DNA from: Yoonia sp. BS5-3 | GTDB taxonomy: Bacteria; Pseudomonadota; Alphaproteobacteria; Rhodobacterales; Rhodobacteraceae | Length of the DNA stretch: 64,000 bases | Assembly (NCBI RefSeq): GCF_038069655.2 | Contig: NZ_CP150951.2 | Span: 3,622,001 to 3,686,000, forward strand | Direction: 5' to 3' | Shown: in pieces, positions 17,065 to 28,340 of the stretch | How the letters are laid out: each line of letters starts with the position of its first letter | Numbering within the stretch: the stretch's first letter is position 1 | Program-made: the position numbers and the translations under genes | The notes under the pieces: generated by a model | What the model was told of the DNA's origin: nothing | The model's input: only the letters and a program-made list of their open reading frames with translations | Database searches by the model: none

Positions 17065-18195
17065 TTAAACCGCTGCAGGTTGTCCTGCGTCGCGTTCTGC
17101 CGCCTCTTCGACCAAAACCCCGCGCGCGATTTGGTCGGCTTCGATGCTTTCAAAAAGTGCCTTGAAGTTTCCTTCGCCGAAGCCATCGTCCCCTTTGCGC
17201 TGGATGAATTCAAAAAAGATCGGTCCGATCACCGTCTTGCTGAATATCTGCAGCAGGATCCGCGTCTCACCCCCGTCAACGACCCCTTCGCCATCAATCA
17301 GGATACCGTGCTTTTCCATCCGGTCCCGTGGTTCTTCATGGCCGATGACCCGTTCAGCGCTAAGATCGTAATAGGTGCTGGGCGGCTTGGGCATGAATTT
17401 GATCCCGCGCTGCGCAATCTCGTCCGTTGCGTCGTAAAGATCGCGCGCGCCCACGGCGATATGCTGGATCCCTTCGCCATTATACCGCTTGAGATATTCA
17501 ACGATTTGCCCGGTTTCGCCGCGGTCTTCGTTGATCGGAATGCGGATCCGCCCGCAGGGCGAGGTCAACGCACGCGATAAAAGCCCCGTAAATTTGCCTT
17601 CAATATCAAAAAAACGGATTTCGCGGAAATTGAACAAATCACCATAAAAGGCAAACCATTTATCCATGTTCCCCTTATGCACATTATGCGTCAGGTGATC
17701 GAGATAGTAGAACCCAACCCCCACCGGATGCGCATCGGCGACCCAGTCAAATTCCGCATTATACGGGTTCGTGTCGTAATACTGATCGATAAAATAGATC
17801 AGGCTGCCCCCAATCCCCATGATCGCCGGGACATCCATGGTCTTGCCCGGCCCGTCGTAAGGCGTGGCCCCTTTGCTGACCGCATGCGCAAAGGCCTGAT
17901 CCGCATCCACAACCCGCCATCCCATCGAAGGGGCACATGGCCCATGTTCTTCGATGAAGGCGGCTGCATGCGTCCCTGCCGCGCAGTTGAGGATGTAGGT
18001 GATGTCGCCTTGCTGCCAAAGCTCAATCGCTTTGGTTTTATGCGTGGCCGTGTGGGCGTAGCCCATTTGGGTAAAAAGGTCCCGCAGGGTCTGCGGTTCG
18101 GGATGGGCGAATTCGACAAAGGCGAAACCATCCGTCCCTGCAGGGTTTTCGGCGGTGATGGTCGATTTAGGTGCGTCGTGCGGAAAAGGTCCCAT
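17065..18195 (-). CDS. hpd: 4-hydroxyphenylpyruvate dioxygenase
   Basis: 376 residues from ATG 18195, preceded by AGAGGAG; a longer frame to 18345 would run through the divergent promoter. Two VOC-like halves are visible, and the Fe(II) ligands sit in the C-terminal half: H167 (YYLDHLTHNV), H245 (IQHIAVGARD) and E329 (FFEFIQRKG). It converts 4-hydroxyphenylpyruvate to homogentisate in tyrosine catabolism. The divergent Lrp/AsnC regulator and two repeated sites in the shared promoter suggest amino-acid-responsive control. Homogentisate dioxygenase is not in the window. Confidence 0.95.
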   Translation of the reverse strand: MGPFPHDAPKSTITAENPAGTDGFAFVEFAHPEPQTLRDLFTQMGYAHTATHKTKAIELWQQGDITYILNCAAGTHAAAFIEEHGPCAPSMGWRVVDADQAFAHAVSKGATPYDGPGKTMDVPAIMGIGGSLIYFIDQYYDTNPYNAEFDWVADAHPVGVGFYYLDHLTHNVHKGNMDKWFAFYGDLFNFREIRFFDIEGKFTGLLSRALTSPCGRIRIPINEDRGETGQIVEYLKRYNGEGIQHIAVGARDLYDATDEIAQRGIKFMPKPPSTYYDLSAERVIGHEEPRDRMEKHGILIDGEGVVDGGETRILLQIFSKTVIGPIFFEFIQRKGDDGFGEGNFKALFESIEADQIARGVLVEEAAERDAGQPAAV

Positions 18196-18233
18196 GGTTA
18201 TACTCCTCTTTTTCCCATCATACCGCGATGCAC

Positions 18234-18288
18234 TTGCGTTTTTTGCGCGAAGTACTAGAATTACTGATACAAATTGCGTATTTTGCGC
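18234..18288. promoter_or_regulatory. Pair of 15-bp direct repeats between hpd and the Lrp gene (candidate regulator sites)
   Basis: TTGCGTTTTTTGCGC at 18234-18248 and TTGCGTATTTTGCGC at 18274-18288 differ at one position and start 40 bp apart, close to four helical turns. Copy 2 also contains TGCG-N7-CGCA dyad symmetry. They lie in the 126-bp intergenic region between divergent starts at 18195 and 18322. Confidence 0.55.
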
Positions 18289-18321
18289 ATACATAGCGCT
18301 AAAAACACGGGATTTCCGCAC

Positions 18322-18777
18322 ATGCTCGACCCGGTTGATCTTCAATTATTGGCTGCGTTGCAGCGCGATTCCACCCTGACGGCGCAGGATCTTGGGGGGA
18401 TGCTGCATATGTCCGCCTCGCAGGCTGGGCGCCGCCGTCAAAGGCTTGAGGCAGAGGGCTATATCGCTGGCTACCGCGCCCATGTGTCCCCTGAAAAGCT
18501 GGGCCTGTCCGTGCAGGCTTTTATTCAGATCGTCATGGCCACCCATACTGCGCAGAACGCTAAGGACTTCATCCGACTGACACATACAAAGGCCGAGATT
18601 GTGGGGGCGTGGACCCTGACCGGCGATGCTGACTATCTGCTGCGCGTCTATTGCGCCGATTTGGCCGCGCTGAATGATCTGGTGCAACAGGTTTTGCTGC
18701 CCCACCCCGCCGTCAGCCGGGTGCAAAGCCAGATCGTGATGGAGCGCGTCAAACCCGACGCCCCGCTGCCAGTGTGA
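18322..18777 (+). CDS. Lrp/AsnC family transcriptional regulator
   Basis: 151 residues. ATG 18322 gives MLDPVDLQLLAALQRDSTL, the standard start of the family's winged-helix DNA-binding domain (residues 1-60, recognition region around MSASQAGRRRQRLEAEGYIAGY). Residues 65-145 are the RAM ligand-binding domain (AFIQIVMATHTAQNAKDFIRL, GAWTLTGDADYLLRVYCADLAALNDLV). It is divergent from hpd and so probably regulates it in response to an aromatic amino acid. The stop abuts the stop of the convergent MFS gene without a spacer. Confidence 0.9.
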   Translation: MLDPVDLQLLAALQRDSTLTAQDLGGMLHMSASQAGRRRQRLEAEGYIAGYRAHVSPEKLGLSVQAFIQIVMATHTAQNAKDFIRLTHTKAEIVGAWTLTGDADYLLRVYCADLAALNDLVQQVLLPHPAVSRVQSQIVMERVKPDAPLPV

Positions 18778-19977
18778 TCACGCGCAGGCCCGCAAGGCCC
18801 ACGCGCCAATCGCCACGCAGATCATAACAATCCCACCACAGATAAACGCCGCCCCAACTGAGTATACCGATGCAATCCACGCCCCAATGAAGGGGGCTAT
18901 CAAAAGCGCGCCGGTATTCAACGCTTCGCTGAGTGCAATGACGCGTCCTATCCGCGCTGGCGTGACGGTGTCTTGCAGGATCGTCCGAAACGGCACGACG
19001 ACCGTGGTGGAGGCAAAACCCAAAACCGCAAAGAACAAAACAAAGATGAAGGCGTTGATCGGCGTGCTGTTCACTTCGACCATCCCCAAGGCAAGCACCA
19101 TCGCCCCGGAAATGCCCGCCCCGAGACTGATCAAGGCAAAGGGCCTGATGCCGAAATTCCGCGCGCCTAATAACGCTGCACCAAGAACGCCCCCGCCCCC
19201 GACAGCAGCCAAAGCCAACCCCAGAAAAGTTTGCGAAAAGCCAAGATCGCGGGTCAGTGGCGCGATCAGCGTGTCGTAAAAGAACATCGCAAAATACCCC
19301 GCCCCCATCATCAACAATGCAGCGCGCAATATCCGGTTTTGCCTGACTTCTTGCAGCCCTGCCCAGATGTCGGCGCCTATCCCCGCTGTGCTGGCCTGGG
19401 GCGGGCGCGGGATCGGTGACAGCCACATCACCATCAAGACCGCCACGCCTGATGCCGCGGCATTGATCAAAAAGACCGATTGCGGCGCCAGCCATATCAA
19501 CAATCCACCGCCCAAGGCAGGGGCCACAATTTTCGAGGCCTGGTTGATTGCATGGCTCAATCCATTTGCACGCATCCGCTGCGAGGGCGTGGTCAAGCTT
19601 TGCAGCGCAGCCTGTTTGGCCGGGCTATAGAAGGTATCGCAAAGGCTGCGCAGCGCCACGCAGATCATGACCGCGCCCCAATCCGGCGCCCAGAACAGCG
19701 CCGCTGTCATCAGCCCCCGTCCCAAATTGCTGAAGATCAGGATGCGATTGATATCCGCCCGATCCACAAGCACCCCCGCCACCGGTCCGATCAGCAGATA
19801 TGGCAGACCAAGGCTGATCGCGAGCACCGCAAAGACAAAGGATTCCAGCTGCCACACAAAGGCCAGCAAGGCGCCAATCGCAACAAAGTCCAACCAATCG
19901 GCAAAATCAGCCGGAACCTGCGCTACCAGCAACTGACGCAATGCGGGCGAAAAAGGCGAATTGGCTTTATTCATCAA
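18778..19977 (-). CDS. MFS transporter (drug-export-like)
   Basis: 399 residues with about twelve hydrophobic segments, for example FADWLDFVAIGALLAFVWQL near the N-terminus and ALISLGAGISGAMVLALGMV in the second half. The conserved loop 2-3 region (GPVAGVLVDRADINRILI) and the TPARIGRVIALSEALNTGALL segment resemble EntS/MdtG-like exporters that have a central break between two six-helix halves. The substrate is unknown. M1 or M2 (19974) may be the start. It converges on the Lrp gene. Confidence 0.82.
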   Translation of the reverse strand: MMNKANSPFSPALRQLLVAQVPADFADWLDFVAIGALLAFVWQLESFVFAVLAISLGLPYLLIGPVAGVLVDRADINRILIFSNLGRGLMTAALFWAPDWGAVMICVALRSLCDTFYSPAKQAALQSLTTPSQRMRANGLSHAINQASKIVAPALGGGLLIWLAPQSVFLINAAASGVAVLMVMWLSPIPRPPQASTAGIGADIWAGLQEVRQNRILRAALLMMGAGYFAMFFYDTLIAPLTRDLGFSQTFLGLALAAVGGGGVLGAALLGARNFGIRPFALISLGAGISGAMVLALGMVEVNSTPINAFIFVLFFAVLGFASTTVVVPFRTILQDTVTPARIGRVIALSEALNTGALLIAPFIGAWIASVYSVGAAFICGGIVMICVAIGAWALRACA

Positions 19978-20141
19978 AAACTGTCTTTTTTAGGCTACTT
20001 CGGTGACCAACCGAATGATATGCAGACCATATCACGCAGCATGGTAAAGAATACGCCCGGCAAAGACCGGTCGCCGGTCCTGTTGGCACAGCCAAGCTGC
20101 CCCCCATGATGCAACACAAGAAGGCGAATAAGCGGGCAAAT

Positions 20142-22016
20142 ATGGACAGTTTCTTTTTTCAAGCAACGATTTACCTGGGCGCCGCCGTCATAGCAGTGCC
20201 GCTTGCAGCGCGCCTGGGCTTTGGGTCTGTGCTGGGGTATTTGCTGGCGGGGATTGTCATTGGTCCGGTCACAGGTCTTGTCGGATCTGAGGCCAAAGAA
20301 ATCCAGCATTTCGCTGAATTTGGCGTTGTGATGATGCTGTTCCTGATCGGATTAGAGCTGGACCCCCGCGCGCTTTGGGCGATGCGTCAGCGCCTGATTG
20401 GCCTGGGCGGTTTGCAGGTTGGTGTGACCATGACTGCCGTGACTGCAGGGGCGATTTTGCTGGGCTATGATTGGGCGACGTCGCTGGCGATTGGCATGAT
20501 CTTTGCCTTATCGTCCACCGCCATTGTCTTGCAGACCCTGACCGAAAAGGGGCTGATGCAAACCGGCGGGGGCCGGTCGACATTTGCGGTGCTACTGGCG
20601 CAGGATATCGCCGTTATTCCGATGCTCGCCCTGCTGCCGTTGCTGGCTGTGCCCGCCATCATGACGATCAACCCCGATGGCTCGGTCGCCCGCACCGCTG
20701 ATGCCCATCACGATGATCACGGAACCCTTAGCCTGGTCGAAGGGCTGCCTGCCTGGGGTGAGGCCCTGGTGACGATTGGCGCTATCGTTGCAGTGATCCT
20801 GGCCGGTGTCTACCTGACCCGCCCTGTCTTTCGCTATATCCACCATGCCCGCCTACGCGAGATGTATACCGCGCTTGCCCTGTTGATGGTCGTTGCCACG
20901 GCTGTCTTGATGAGCATGGTTGGCCTGTCCCCGGCGCTTGGCACATTTTTGGCGGGCGTTGTTTTGGCGAACTCGGAATTTCGCCATGAGCTGGAAAGCG
21001 ATCTGGCCCCGTTCAAGGGCCTTTTGCTGGGTCTGTTCTTTATCACCGTGGGGGCGGGCATTGATTTTGAACTGCTGTTCGCCAACCCGCTGAGCATTCT
21101 GTCGGCGACCATCGCCCTGATGCTGATCAAAGGCGCAATCCTTTTTGCCCTGGCCATTATCTTCAAGATCAAAGGCAAGGACCGTTGGCTGTTCACCCTT
21201 GGTCTGGCACAGGCGGGTGAGTTTGGCTTTGTGCTGATCTCATTCTCGGTGCAGCAGGGCATGCTGGTTGGCGATTTGTCGGGCAAGCTGCTTTTGATTG
21301 TTGCCCTGTCCATGCTAATCACCCCGCTTCTGTTCATCGCCTATGAACTGCTCAGCCGCCGCATGGTAGAAAGCGATGATCAACCCCATGATGAGGTCGA
21401 TGTCCAAGGCCCCGTCATTATCGCCGGTATTGGCCGCTTTGGTCAGATCGTGAACCGCCTGCTGCAGAGCGCTGGTTTTGAAACGGTGGTGATTGACGCC
21501 AATCTGCAAACTGTTCAAACAATGCGTAAATTCGGCTTTCGCGGCTTTTTCGGCGATCCGACCCGCCCGGACCTGTTGAAGGCCGCAGGCCTAGAGGAAG
21601 CCCGTGTGCTGGTCGTGGCGATCGATGATAAGAAATCTGCCAATACGCTGGTGGCCTATGCCCGCAAGACCCGCCCTGATCTGCATATCATTGCCCGCGC
21701 CCGCGACCGGGTCCATGTCTATGAGCTTTATGCTGCCGGTGCCAATGACATTGTCCGCGAGATGTTTGACAGCTCATTGCGTGCCGGGCGCTATGCCCTT
21801 GAGAACCTTGGTCTATCCGAATTTGAAGCCGCCGAGCTTGAGCAGGCCTTTTATCAGCATGACCGTCAGGCCCTGCGCGAATTGGCCGAGCTGTGGCAGC
21901 CCGGCGTGCCCGTGGCCGATGTGCCCGCCTATGTCAAACGCGCGACCGAGCTGAATAATGCGCTTGAGACCGCATTGGCGACCCGGCAGCAAGCCATTGA
22001 CAGTCAACAGGATTAA
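20142..22016 (+). CDS. Monovalent cation:proton antiporter (CPA2, KefB/KefC-like) with RCK_N domain
   Basis: 624 residues if started at ATG 20142 ([20 protein letters not shown]), the usual start of the family; an upstream ATG at 20106 is possible. About twelve membrane helices occupy residues 1-390, including [15 protein letters not shown] and the [10 protein letters not shown] motif of the transport core. A Rossmann RCK/TrkA-N domain follows at about 405-530 ([17 protein letters not shown], GxGxxG). It is predicted to exchange K+ (or Na+) for H+ with nucleotide or thiol control. No KefF/KefG partner is adjacent. The stop overlaps the convergent cobT stop region by four bases. Confidence 0.88.
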   Translation: MDSFFFQATIYLGAAVIAVPLAARLGFGSVLGYLLAGIVIGPVTGLVGSEAKEIQHFAEFGVVMMLFLIGLELDPRALWAMRQRLIGLGGLQVGVTMTAVTAGAILLGYDWATSLAIGMIFALSSTAIVLQTLTEKGLMQTGGGRSTFAVLLAQDIAVIPMLALLPLLAVPAIMTINPDGSVARTADAHHDDHGTLSLVEGLPAWGEALVTIGAIVAVILAGVYLTRPVFRYIHHARLREMYTALALLMVVATAVLMSMVGLSPALGTFLAGVVLANSEFRHELESDLAPFKGLLLGLFFITVGAGIDFELLFANPLSILSATIALMLIKGAILFALAIIFKIKGKDRWLFTLGLAQAGEFGFVLISFSVQQGMLVGDLSGKLLLIVALSMLITPLLFIAYELLSRRMVESDDQPHDEVDVQGPVIIAGIGRFGQIVNRLLQSAGFETVVIDANLQTVQTMRKFGFRGFFGDPTRPDLLKAAGLEEARVLVVAIDDKKSANTLVAYARKTRPDLHIIARARDRVHVYELYAAGANDIVREMFDSSLRAGRYALENLGLSEFEAAELEQAFYQHDRQALRELAELWQPGVPVADVPAYVKRATELNNALETALATRQQAIDSQQD

Positions 22017-23026
22017 GGCGCGTCGCTGACCCCGGCCTCGGCAAAGGTGGCCATCCCTGAATGGCAGGCGATTGCCCCTTTCAGCACCCCAATGGCCAGC
22101 GCGGCCCCCGACCCTTCGCCAAGCCGCAGCCCAAGTTGCAGCAATGGCGCTTTGCCGATCCTATCAAGAAGCTGCTGATGCGCCCCTTCGGCGCTCAGAT
22201 GTCCGGCGACCGTATGATCAAGCGCACCTGGCGCGGCCTTTTCCAGCACCGCTGCCGCCGCGCAACAGATAAACCCGTCCAGGATCACCGGGATCTGGTG
22301 ATGGCGCGCCGCTGCAATCGCCCCGGCCATCCCTGCCAGTTCCCGCCCGCCAAGGCAGCGCAACGCCTCAAGCGGGTCAGCAGATTGATGCAAGGCCAGC
22401 CCCTTTGCCACCACATCGGTTTTGCGCTGCAGGCCAGCATCATCTACCCCGGTACCCCGCCCTGTCCAATCAGCTGCCGCACCGCCCAGAACCGCAGCGG
22501 CCACGGCAGCTGCAGCGGTCGTATTCCCGATCCCCATCTCACCGGTCACAACCAGATCAGCCTGCAGATCAACCGCGTTCCAACCAGTTTGCAGGGCCTC
22601 AATCACCTCTGCTTCGGTCATCGCGGGCGCTGTTGTAAAATCGGCCGTTGGCGTATCGAGCCGCAGCGGATGCACATCCATTTTCGCCCCAAAGGCTTTG
22701 GAAAGCTGATTAATCGCAGCCCCGCCATGTTCGAAATTGGCGACCATCTGCACCGTCACTTCGGGCGGAAAAGCCGAGACCCCCTGCGCGCAGACCCCGT
22801 GATTGCCCGCAAAAATGATCACCTGCGGCGCATTGATTTGCGGCTGAGCTGTGCCGCGCCAGCCTGCATACCAAATCGCCAGATCCTCAAGCCGTCCCAA
22901 AGCCCCGGGCGGTTTCGTCAATTGCCCATTGCGCGCCTGTGCGCCTTCGGTTGCGGCCTTGTCCGGCCCCGGCGCTGCGGCCAGTGTTTCGCGAAAGGCG
23001 GACAGGGTCGAAAATGGTGCTTGCAT
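22013..23026 (-). CDS. cobT: Nicotinate-nucleotide-dimethylbenzimidazole phosphoribosyltransferase
   Basis: 337 residues from ATG 23026 (GAGG upstream); a longer frame to 23203 overlaps the divergent cobS and is rejected. Motifs: [15 protein letters not shown] near the N-terminus, [29 protein letters not shown] and the C-terminal [12 protein letters not shown] that carries the catalytic glutamate. It makes alpha-ribazole phosphate for the lower ligand of cobalamin. It is divergent from cobS across 76 bp, which is too short for a cobalamin riboswitch, and none is visible. Confidence 0.95.
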   Translation of the reverse strand: MQAPFSTLSAFRETLAAAPGPDKAATEGAQARNGQLTKPPGALGRLEDLAIWYAGWRGTAQPQINAPQVIIFAGNHGVCAQGVSAFPPEVTVQMVANFEHGGAAINQLSKAFGAKMDVHPLRLDTPTADFTTAPAMTEAEVIEALQTGWNAVDLQADLVVTGEMGIGNTTAAAAVAAAVLGGAAADWTGRGTGVDDAGLQRKTDVVAKGLALHQSADPLEALRCLGGRELAGMAGAIAAARHHQIPVILDGFICCAAAAVLEKAAPGALDHTVAGHLSAEGAHQQLLDRIGKAPLLQLGLRLGEGSGAALAIGVLKGAIACHSGMATFAEAGVSDAP

Positions 23027-23102
23027 CAGGTCCTCGCAGCGTCGATCTTTGCATCTGTTTAACGCAGACCACGCCGATGGAAAGACCACAAAGGACCCGC
23101 TC

Positions 23103-23860
23103 TTGCACAAAGACGACATCGCTTTGCTTGACATTGTGGACCTGCCCGCAGCTTTGGGTCTGCTGACCCGCCTTCCCGTTGCATTGAACACCGAGCGCGC
23201 CACCGCACGGGGTGCCGCGGCCGTTTGGACCTACCCATTGGTCGGTGCCCTGATGGGTGTGATCCTTGCATCTGCGGCCGCCTTGATGAACGCCATTGGG
23301 CTGCCCCATGGCATCATCGCAGCCTTGGTGCTGGCCTTGTCGGTGATCCTGACCGGCGCCATGCATGAGGACGGGTTGGCCGATAGCGCCGACGGTCTTT
23401 GGGGCGGCTGGGAGCCAGCCCGCCGCCTTGAGATTATGAAAGACAGCCATATCGGGGTTTACGGTGTCTGCGCGATTGCGCTGACATTGCTGTTGCGTTG
23501 GATGGCATTGACGCTGATCGTGTCGCTGGGCGCCTATTGGACCGCGTTGATCGTCGTCGGCGCGCTGAGCCGCACCGGCATGGTGGGTTTGATGGCGATC
23601 CTGCCCCATGCCCGCAGCAGCGGGCTGAGCCACGCGGTTGGCCGCCCGCCCGAACGTGCGGTGTGGTTGGCTTTGGCCATTGCCGCTGTGATTGCGCTGC
23701 TTTGCGGGTTTCTTTGGCTGATCCCTGTCGCGCTGATTGCCGCGTTAAGCTGCGCCGCGATTGCCCGCATGAAAATCGGCGGGCAAACCGGCGATATATT
23801 GGGGGCAACCCAGCAAATCACCGAGATTGCGATGCTGTTGGCCCTGACAGTGCTTTTGCC

Positions 23861-23864
<4 letters not shown>
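23103..23864 (+). CDS. cobS: Adenosylcobinamide-GDP ribazoletransferase
   Basis: 253 residues from TTG 23103, preceded by AAAGGA at seven bases; there is no ATG near the expected N-terminus in this frame, and longer frames run through cobT. It is an integral membrane protein with about six helices. The Mg-binding signature [15 protein letters not shown] lies at about residues 88-102. It joins adenosylcobinamide-GDP with alpha-ribazole in the last steps of coenzyme B12 assembly. It pairs with the divergent cobT. The stop overlaps the convergent VCBS gene by three bases. Confidence 0.93.
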
Positions 23865-25047
<1,183 letters not shown>

Positions 25048-25071
25048 CTATTTTTTGAGCTGCTGAGAAAC

Positions 25072-26553
25072 CTATTCTTCAAGCACCAGCGCCACAAAGC
25101 GCGGATCACCGCCCCGGCGAACCAGCAGCAGGATCGATTTGCGCCCTGCATCTGAGGCCGCTGCAATCTGCTCTTCCAGCTCAGCCACTGTATTGATCGC
25201 TTGCTGGCCTGCTTCGGTGATCACATCGCCCTCAAGAAGCCCTTTGGAGGCCCCTTCGGAATCAGGATCAATCGCGGTGATGACCAACCCGTCTTCGATG
25301 CTGAGCGAGAATTGGTCGGTCAGCTCTGGCGTGATTTCGGACAAGGTCAGGCCCAGAATTTGCGAAGGCTCGGCCTCATCCTCTGGCTCGGTCGAGGCGG
25401 GGAAGGCAACGGCTTCGGAGGTTTCACGCCGCCCCAGAACCACAGTCAGCTCTTGCATATCGCCATCGCGCAGGACGGATACGGGCACTTCTTTTCCAAC
25501 AGGTGAGTTGCCAACGATCCGCACCAATTCGCGTGTATCTTCGATTTCGATCCCATCAAAGATCAGCACGACATCGCCGGATAGCATACCTGCGTCCTCT
25601 GCCGGGCCAGCCGGTACGTCTGTCACAAGTGCACCCCGCGCGATTTCCAGCCCTTCGATCGCGTCGACCATATCAGGTGTGACGTCCTGGATGCGTACGC
25701 CAAGCCAGCCGCGCCGGGTTTCGCCAAATTCGATCAGCTGGTCGACCACATTGGTCACAACCGCCGAAGACATCGCAAAGCCGATCCCGATAGAACCGCC
25801 GTTGGGCGACAGGATCGCGGTGTTCACACCAATCACGTCACCATCAAGGTTAAAAAGCGGCCCGCCCGAGTTCCCCCGGTTAATCGCCGCATCGGTCTGG
25901 ATGTAGTCGTCATAAGTTCCCGAAAGCGCCCGGTTACGTGCCGAAACAATCCCTGCCGAGACAGAAAAGCCCTGGCCCAATGGGTTACCCATGGCCATTA
26001 CCCAGTCGCCGACACGGCTGCCGGGTCCGTTGCTGTCGCCGAATTCGACGAAAGGCAGACCATCCAGATCAACCTTCAAAACGGCGATATCTGTGTTGGG
26101 GTCTGTGCCGATCAGTTCAGCCGGAACGCCAGGTTCGCCGCCCGGGAAGAATTCGATCAGGATCTCATCGGCCCCTTCGATCACGTGGTTGTTGGTGACG
26201 ATATAGCCGTCCTCGGAAATGACGAAACCGGAACCAAGCGCAGAAGACCGTTGCGGACCACCGCGACCGTCAGGGTCGAGATCGTTAAAGAAATCCTCAA
26301 ACGGAGAGCCTTCGGGAACAAGCCCCTGCGGCCCGGTTCGGCCTGCGATGGTTGTACTGGTCGTAATATTCACAACAGCCGGGCTGATTTGTTCGGCCAG
26401 ATCAGCGAAGGTCGCCGGGCGTTCCTGGGCTGTTGTCATGCTCGCCTGAGCCAGGACGAGCGCGAAGGACAGGGCGAGCAAGCTCAAAAGCCCCATCAGC
26501 ATCCGCCCTGCCCGGCGTTGATCTTGTTGAATTGCGATTGCCTTAGAAGTCAC
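25072..26553 (-). CDS. Do-family serine endopeptidase (DegP/DegQ/HtrA-like)
   Basis: 493 residues from GTG 26553 with AAGGAG nine bases upstream. There is an N-terminal signal or anchor at residues 17-37. The trypsin-like domain carries H123 (VTNNHVIEG), D155 (NTDIAVLK) and S229 (RGNSGGPLF). Two PDZ domains follow at about 270-360 (WLGVRIQDVTPDMVDAIEGL) and 395-490 (LGLTLSEITPELTDQFSL). It is a periplasmic protease/chaperone for misfolded envelope proteins. In related genomes it often follows hflKC, but here it lies 7 kb away. A terminator follows. Confidence 0.93.
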   Translation of the reverse strand: MTSKAIAIQQDQRRAGRMLMGLLSLLALSFALVLAQASMTTAQERPATFADLAEQISPAVVNITTSTTIAGRTGPQGLVPEGSPFEDFFNDLDPDGRGGPQRSSALGSGFVISEDGYIVTNNHVIEGADEILIEFFPGGEPGVPAELIGTDPNTDIAVLKVDLDGLPFVEFGDSNGPGSRVGDWVMAMGNPLGQGFSVSAGIVSARNRALSGTYDDYIQTDAAINRGNSGGPLFNLDGDVIGVNTAILSPNGGSIGIGFAMSSAVVTNVVDQLIEFGETRRGWLGVRIQDVTPDMVDAIEGLEIARGALVTDVPAGPAEDAGMLSGDVVLIFDGIEIEDTRELVRIVGNSPVGKEVPVSVLRDGDMQELTVVLGRRETSEAVAFPASTEPEDEAEPSQILGLTLSEITPELTDQFSLSIEDGLVITAIDPDSEGASKGLLEGDVITEAGQQAINTVAELEEQIAAASDAGRKSILLLVRRGGDPRFVALVLEE

Positions 26554-26775
26554 TGACAGATCTCCTTATTGATGAGCGGTGCGGCGTGAGTGCAGCCGCA
26601 ATGTCTGAACTGATGATCTATGTAGTGCGGCGAATGTGCAACGCAAAGATGCCTCTCGCCTGCTCAACTGGATGTGATTTGACGACATATCGCCGGTTCG
26701 CACCCAAAAAGCCGGTTTACCTGGCCGAAAACCGTGTCGATTTGCCCCGGCCGAGCGAATCCCTGACATTTGTGA
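26554..26775. other. 222-bp intergenic region upstream of htrA
   Basis: It holds the htrA ribosome-binding site next to the gene and presumably its promoter. I see no coding sequence with a credible start and no clear hairpin followed by a U-run for the upstream acetyltransferase gene. Confidence 0.5.
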
Positions 26776-27585
26776 TTATCCCAGTTCTAACGATGTGACC
26801 GCGAAAATATCCCCACATGCTGCGGGGGCCGCGCCCCGATACATTCGCGCGGTCTGAAAACCCGGCGTCAGGCCCAGATCATTGCAAAGCCCCGTCAGCC
26901 CGCCCGCCGCATCCGGCACATCGATGATCACATCAGGGCCGAAATAGCCTGCCGCTTGGCCGATCAGATCACGTGCGGTCACCAGATCCGGCGCAATCAA
27001 TGGCCCGATCTTGGCCCCGCTACGGCATTTGCGGATTGTGCAAATGCCGCCCCCCAACAAAAGTGTTTTCCGGTCCGCCGTATTGGTAAACCATGCCCCC
27101 AGATAAGCGGGCTTATGGACGCCAGTTACATCTGCCTCGCGCCCAATCAGATCTGGAATATCCGCCGCTGTCGCAAGCCGGGCAGATACCGGTTGTGCCA
27201 TCACAGCGCCCGCAAAGCGTGTTGTGCCACCTGCATGGACAAAGCCCGAGGCTGCGTAGTTGGCCTGCTGTTCTTGCACCCCATCAAGCCCAACCGTGCG
27301 CGTGCCCGCATGGGCCAATGCATGTTGCCAAAGCGCGTAGCCCACCCCGCGCCCGCGATAGTTTGGTGTGACGATGTAAAGCCCCAGAAACGCAAAATGA
27401 TCCGTATGGTTCACAACCGAGATTGCGGCGACAGGCCTTACGCCATCAACCGCAACAAAGAACCCGCCCGGGTCTGCCGCCCAAAAGGCCGCCGCATCGT
27501 CAAGACCGGGGTTCCAGCCTTCGGCAGCGGCCCAGTCTAAGATGGTGTCCAGCTCATGCGCTTGTGCGTTGCGATATGTGATCAT
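26776..27585 (-). CDS. GNAT family N-acetyltransferase with C-terminal extra domain
   Basis: 269 residues. Residues 1-130 are a GNAT fold: MITYRNAQAHELDTILDWA, the acetyl-CoA loop YRGRGVGYALW (motif A, R/Q-x-x-G-x-G/A) and an NYAASGF segment. Residues 135-260 form a second domain ending in a small beta strand, similar to YitH-like proteins with an additional acetyltransferase-like region. The start overlaps the gntR stop (ATGA), so it is co-expressed with that regulator; its substrate may be related to the adjacent importer, which is inference. Confidence 0.82.
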   Translation of the reverse strand: MITYRNAQAHELDTILDWAAAEGWNPGLDDAAAFWAADPGGFFVAVDGVRPVAAISVVNHTDHFAFLGLYIVTPNYRGRGVGYALWQHALAHAGTRTVGLDGVQEQQANYAASGFVHAGGTTRFAGAVMAQPVSARLATAADIPDLIGREADVTGVHKPAYLGAWFTNTADRKTLLLGGGICTIRKCRSGAKIGPLIAPDLVTARDLIGQAAGYFGPDVIIDVPDAAGGLTGLCNDLGLTPGFQTARMYRGAAPAACGDIFAVTSLELG

Positions 27586-28268
27586 GTGAACGCGTCCCGC
27601 AAAGACAGGTTGCCATCAGGCACATCGCGCAGGTTCAGCTGCGAGACAAGATCGACCAGATGGCCTTTCATGATCTCTTCGGCGGATGCCGGATCATTTT
27701 GCGCGATCGCATCAATCAGCGCGTGATGGGCGTGGCTTTCGCATAGGGCACTGCGCCGCTGCCAATAAAGGGCAATGACCAAGGATGATTGCGAGACGAG
27801 CTGGCGAATGAAGGCTTCAATCGTTTTTTGATCTGCGATGCGGGCAATCTCAACATGGAAATGCCCTGACAGTTTCAGCGCGCGCCCGGCTTCATTGGCA
27901 TCAATGGCGGCGTGTTCCTGGGTGATATGATCTTTCAGCACGGTGATATCATCGGGCCTCGCCCGTTCAGCGGCGGCGCGGGCGGTCTGAGGTTCCAGCA
28001 ATGCGCGGGCTTCAAACACCTCGCGCGCTTCTTTGATCGAAGGTTTGGCGACAAAGGCACCCCGGTTGCGTTCGATTGCAACAAGCCCGCCATGCGCCAT
28101 TGTGCGCAGCGCCTGCCGCACCACCGTGCGGCCCACGCCGAAGATTTCGCCGACCTCATCCTCGCTGAGTTTCATGCCCGGCAGAACCCGGTGTTCATGC
28201 ACCGCTTCGGTCAGTTGGGTCACGATCTCATCTGCGGTGGCGGCGCTTTTGATTGCTGTCTCGGTCAT
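27582..28268 (-). CDS. GntR family regulator, FadR/FCD subfamily
   Basis: 228 residues from ATG 28268; a longer frame to 28409 would cross the operator. Residues about 10-75 are the winged helix (MKLSEDEVGEIFGVGRTVVRQALRTMAHGGL contains the recognition helix) and residues 85-215 are an all-helical FCD ligand domain with metal-binding histidines (for example SGHFHVEIA and ESHAHHALID). It is divergent from the ABC-transporter operon and probably represses it through the ATTGTATACAAT site. The inducer is likely the imported compound or a metabolite. Confidence 0.9.
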   Translation of the reverse strand: MTETAIKSAATADEIVTQLTEAVHEHRVLPGMKLSEDEVGEIFGVGRTVVRQALRTMAHGGLVAIERNRGAFVAKPSIKEAREVFEARALLEPQTARAAAERARPDDITVLKDHITQEHAAIDANEAGRALKLSGHFHVEIARIADQKTIEAFIRQLVSQSSLVIALYWQRRSALCESHAHHALIDAIAQNDPASAEEIMKGHLVDLVSQLNLRDVPDGNLSLRDAFT

Positions 28269-28328
28269 AGCTTTAGTTGAGTCTTTATTTTGTGGCGGCA
28301 AGCAAGGCTGAATGCGAAAGAGACTACA

Positions 28329-28340
28329 ATTGTATACAAT
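28329..28340. promoter_or_regulatory. Candidate GntR operator ATTGTATACAAT
   Basis: A perfect 12-bp palindrome 61 bp upstream of the gntR start and 145 bp upstream of the ABC ATPase start. Its TTGTATACAA core is the form expected for FadR-subfamily regulators (TNGT-N-ACNA type). Confidence 0.65.

Noticed and set aside
23027..23102. Cobalamin riboswitch between cobT and cobS
   Set aside because: The 76-bp gap is far shorter than a B12 aptamer and no B12-box-like sequence is present.
26586..26798. Small plus-strand frame upstream of htrA
   Set aside because: No RBS and it runs into the acetyltransferase gene; the composition looks random.
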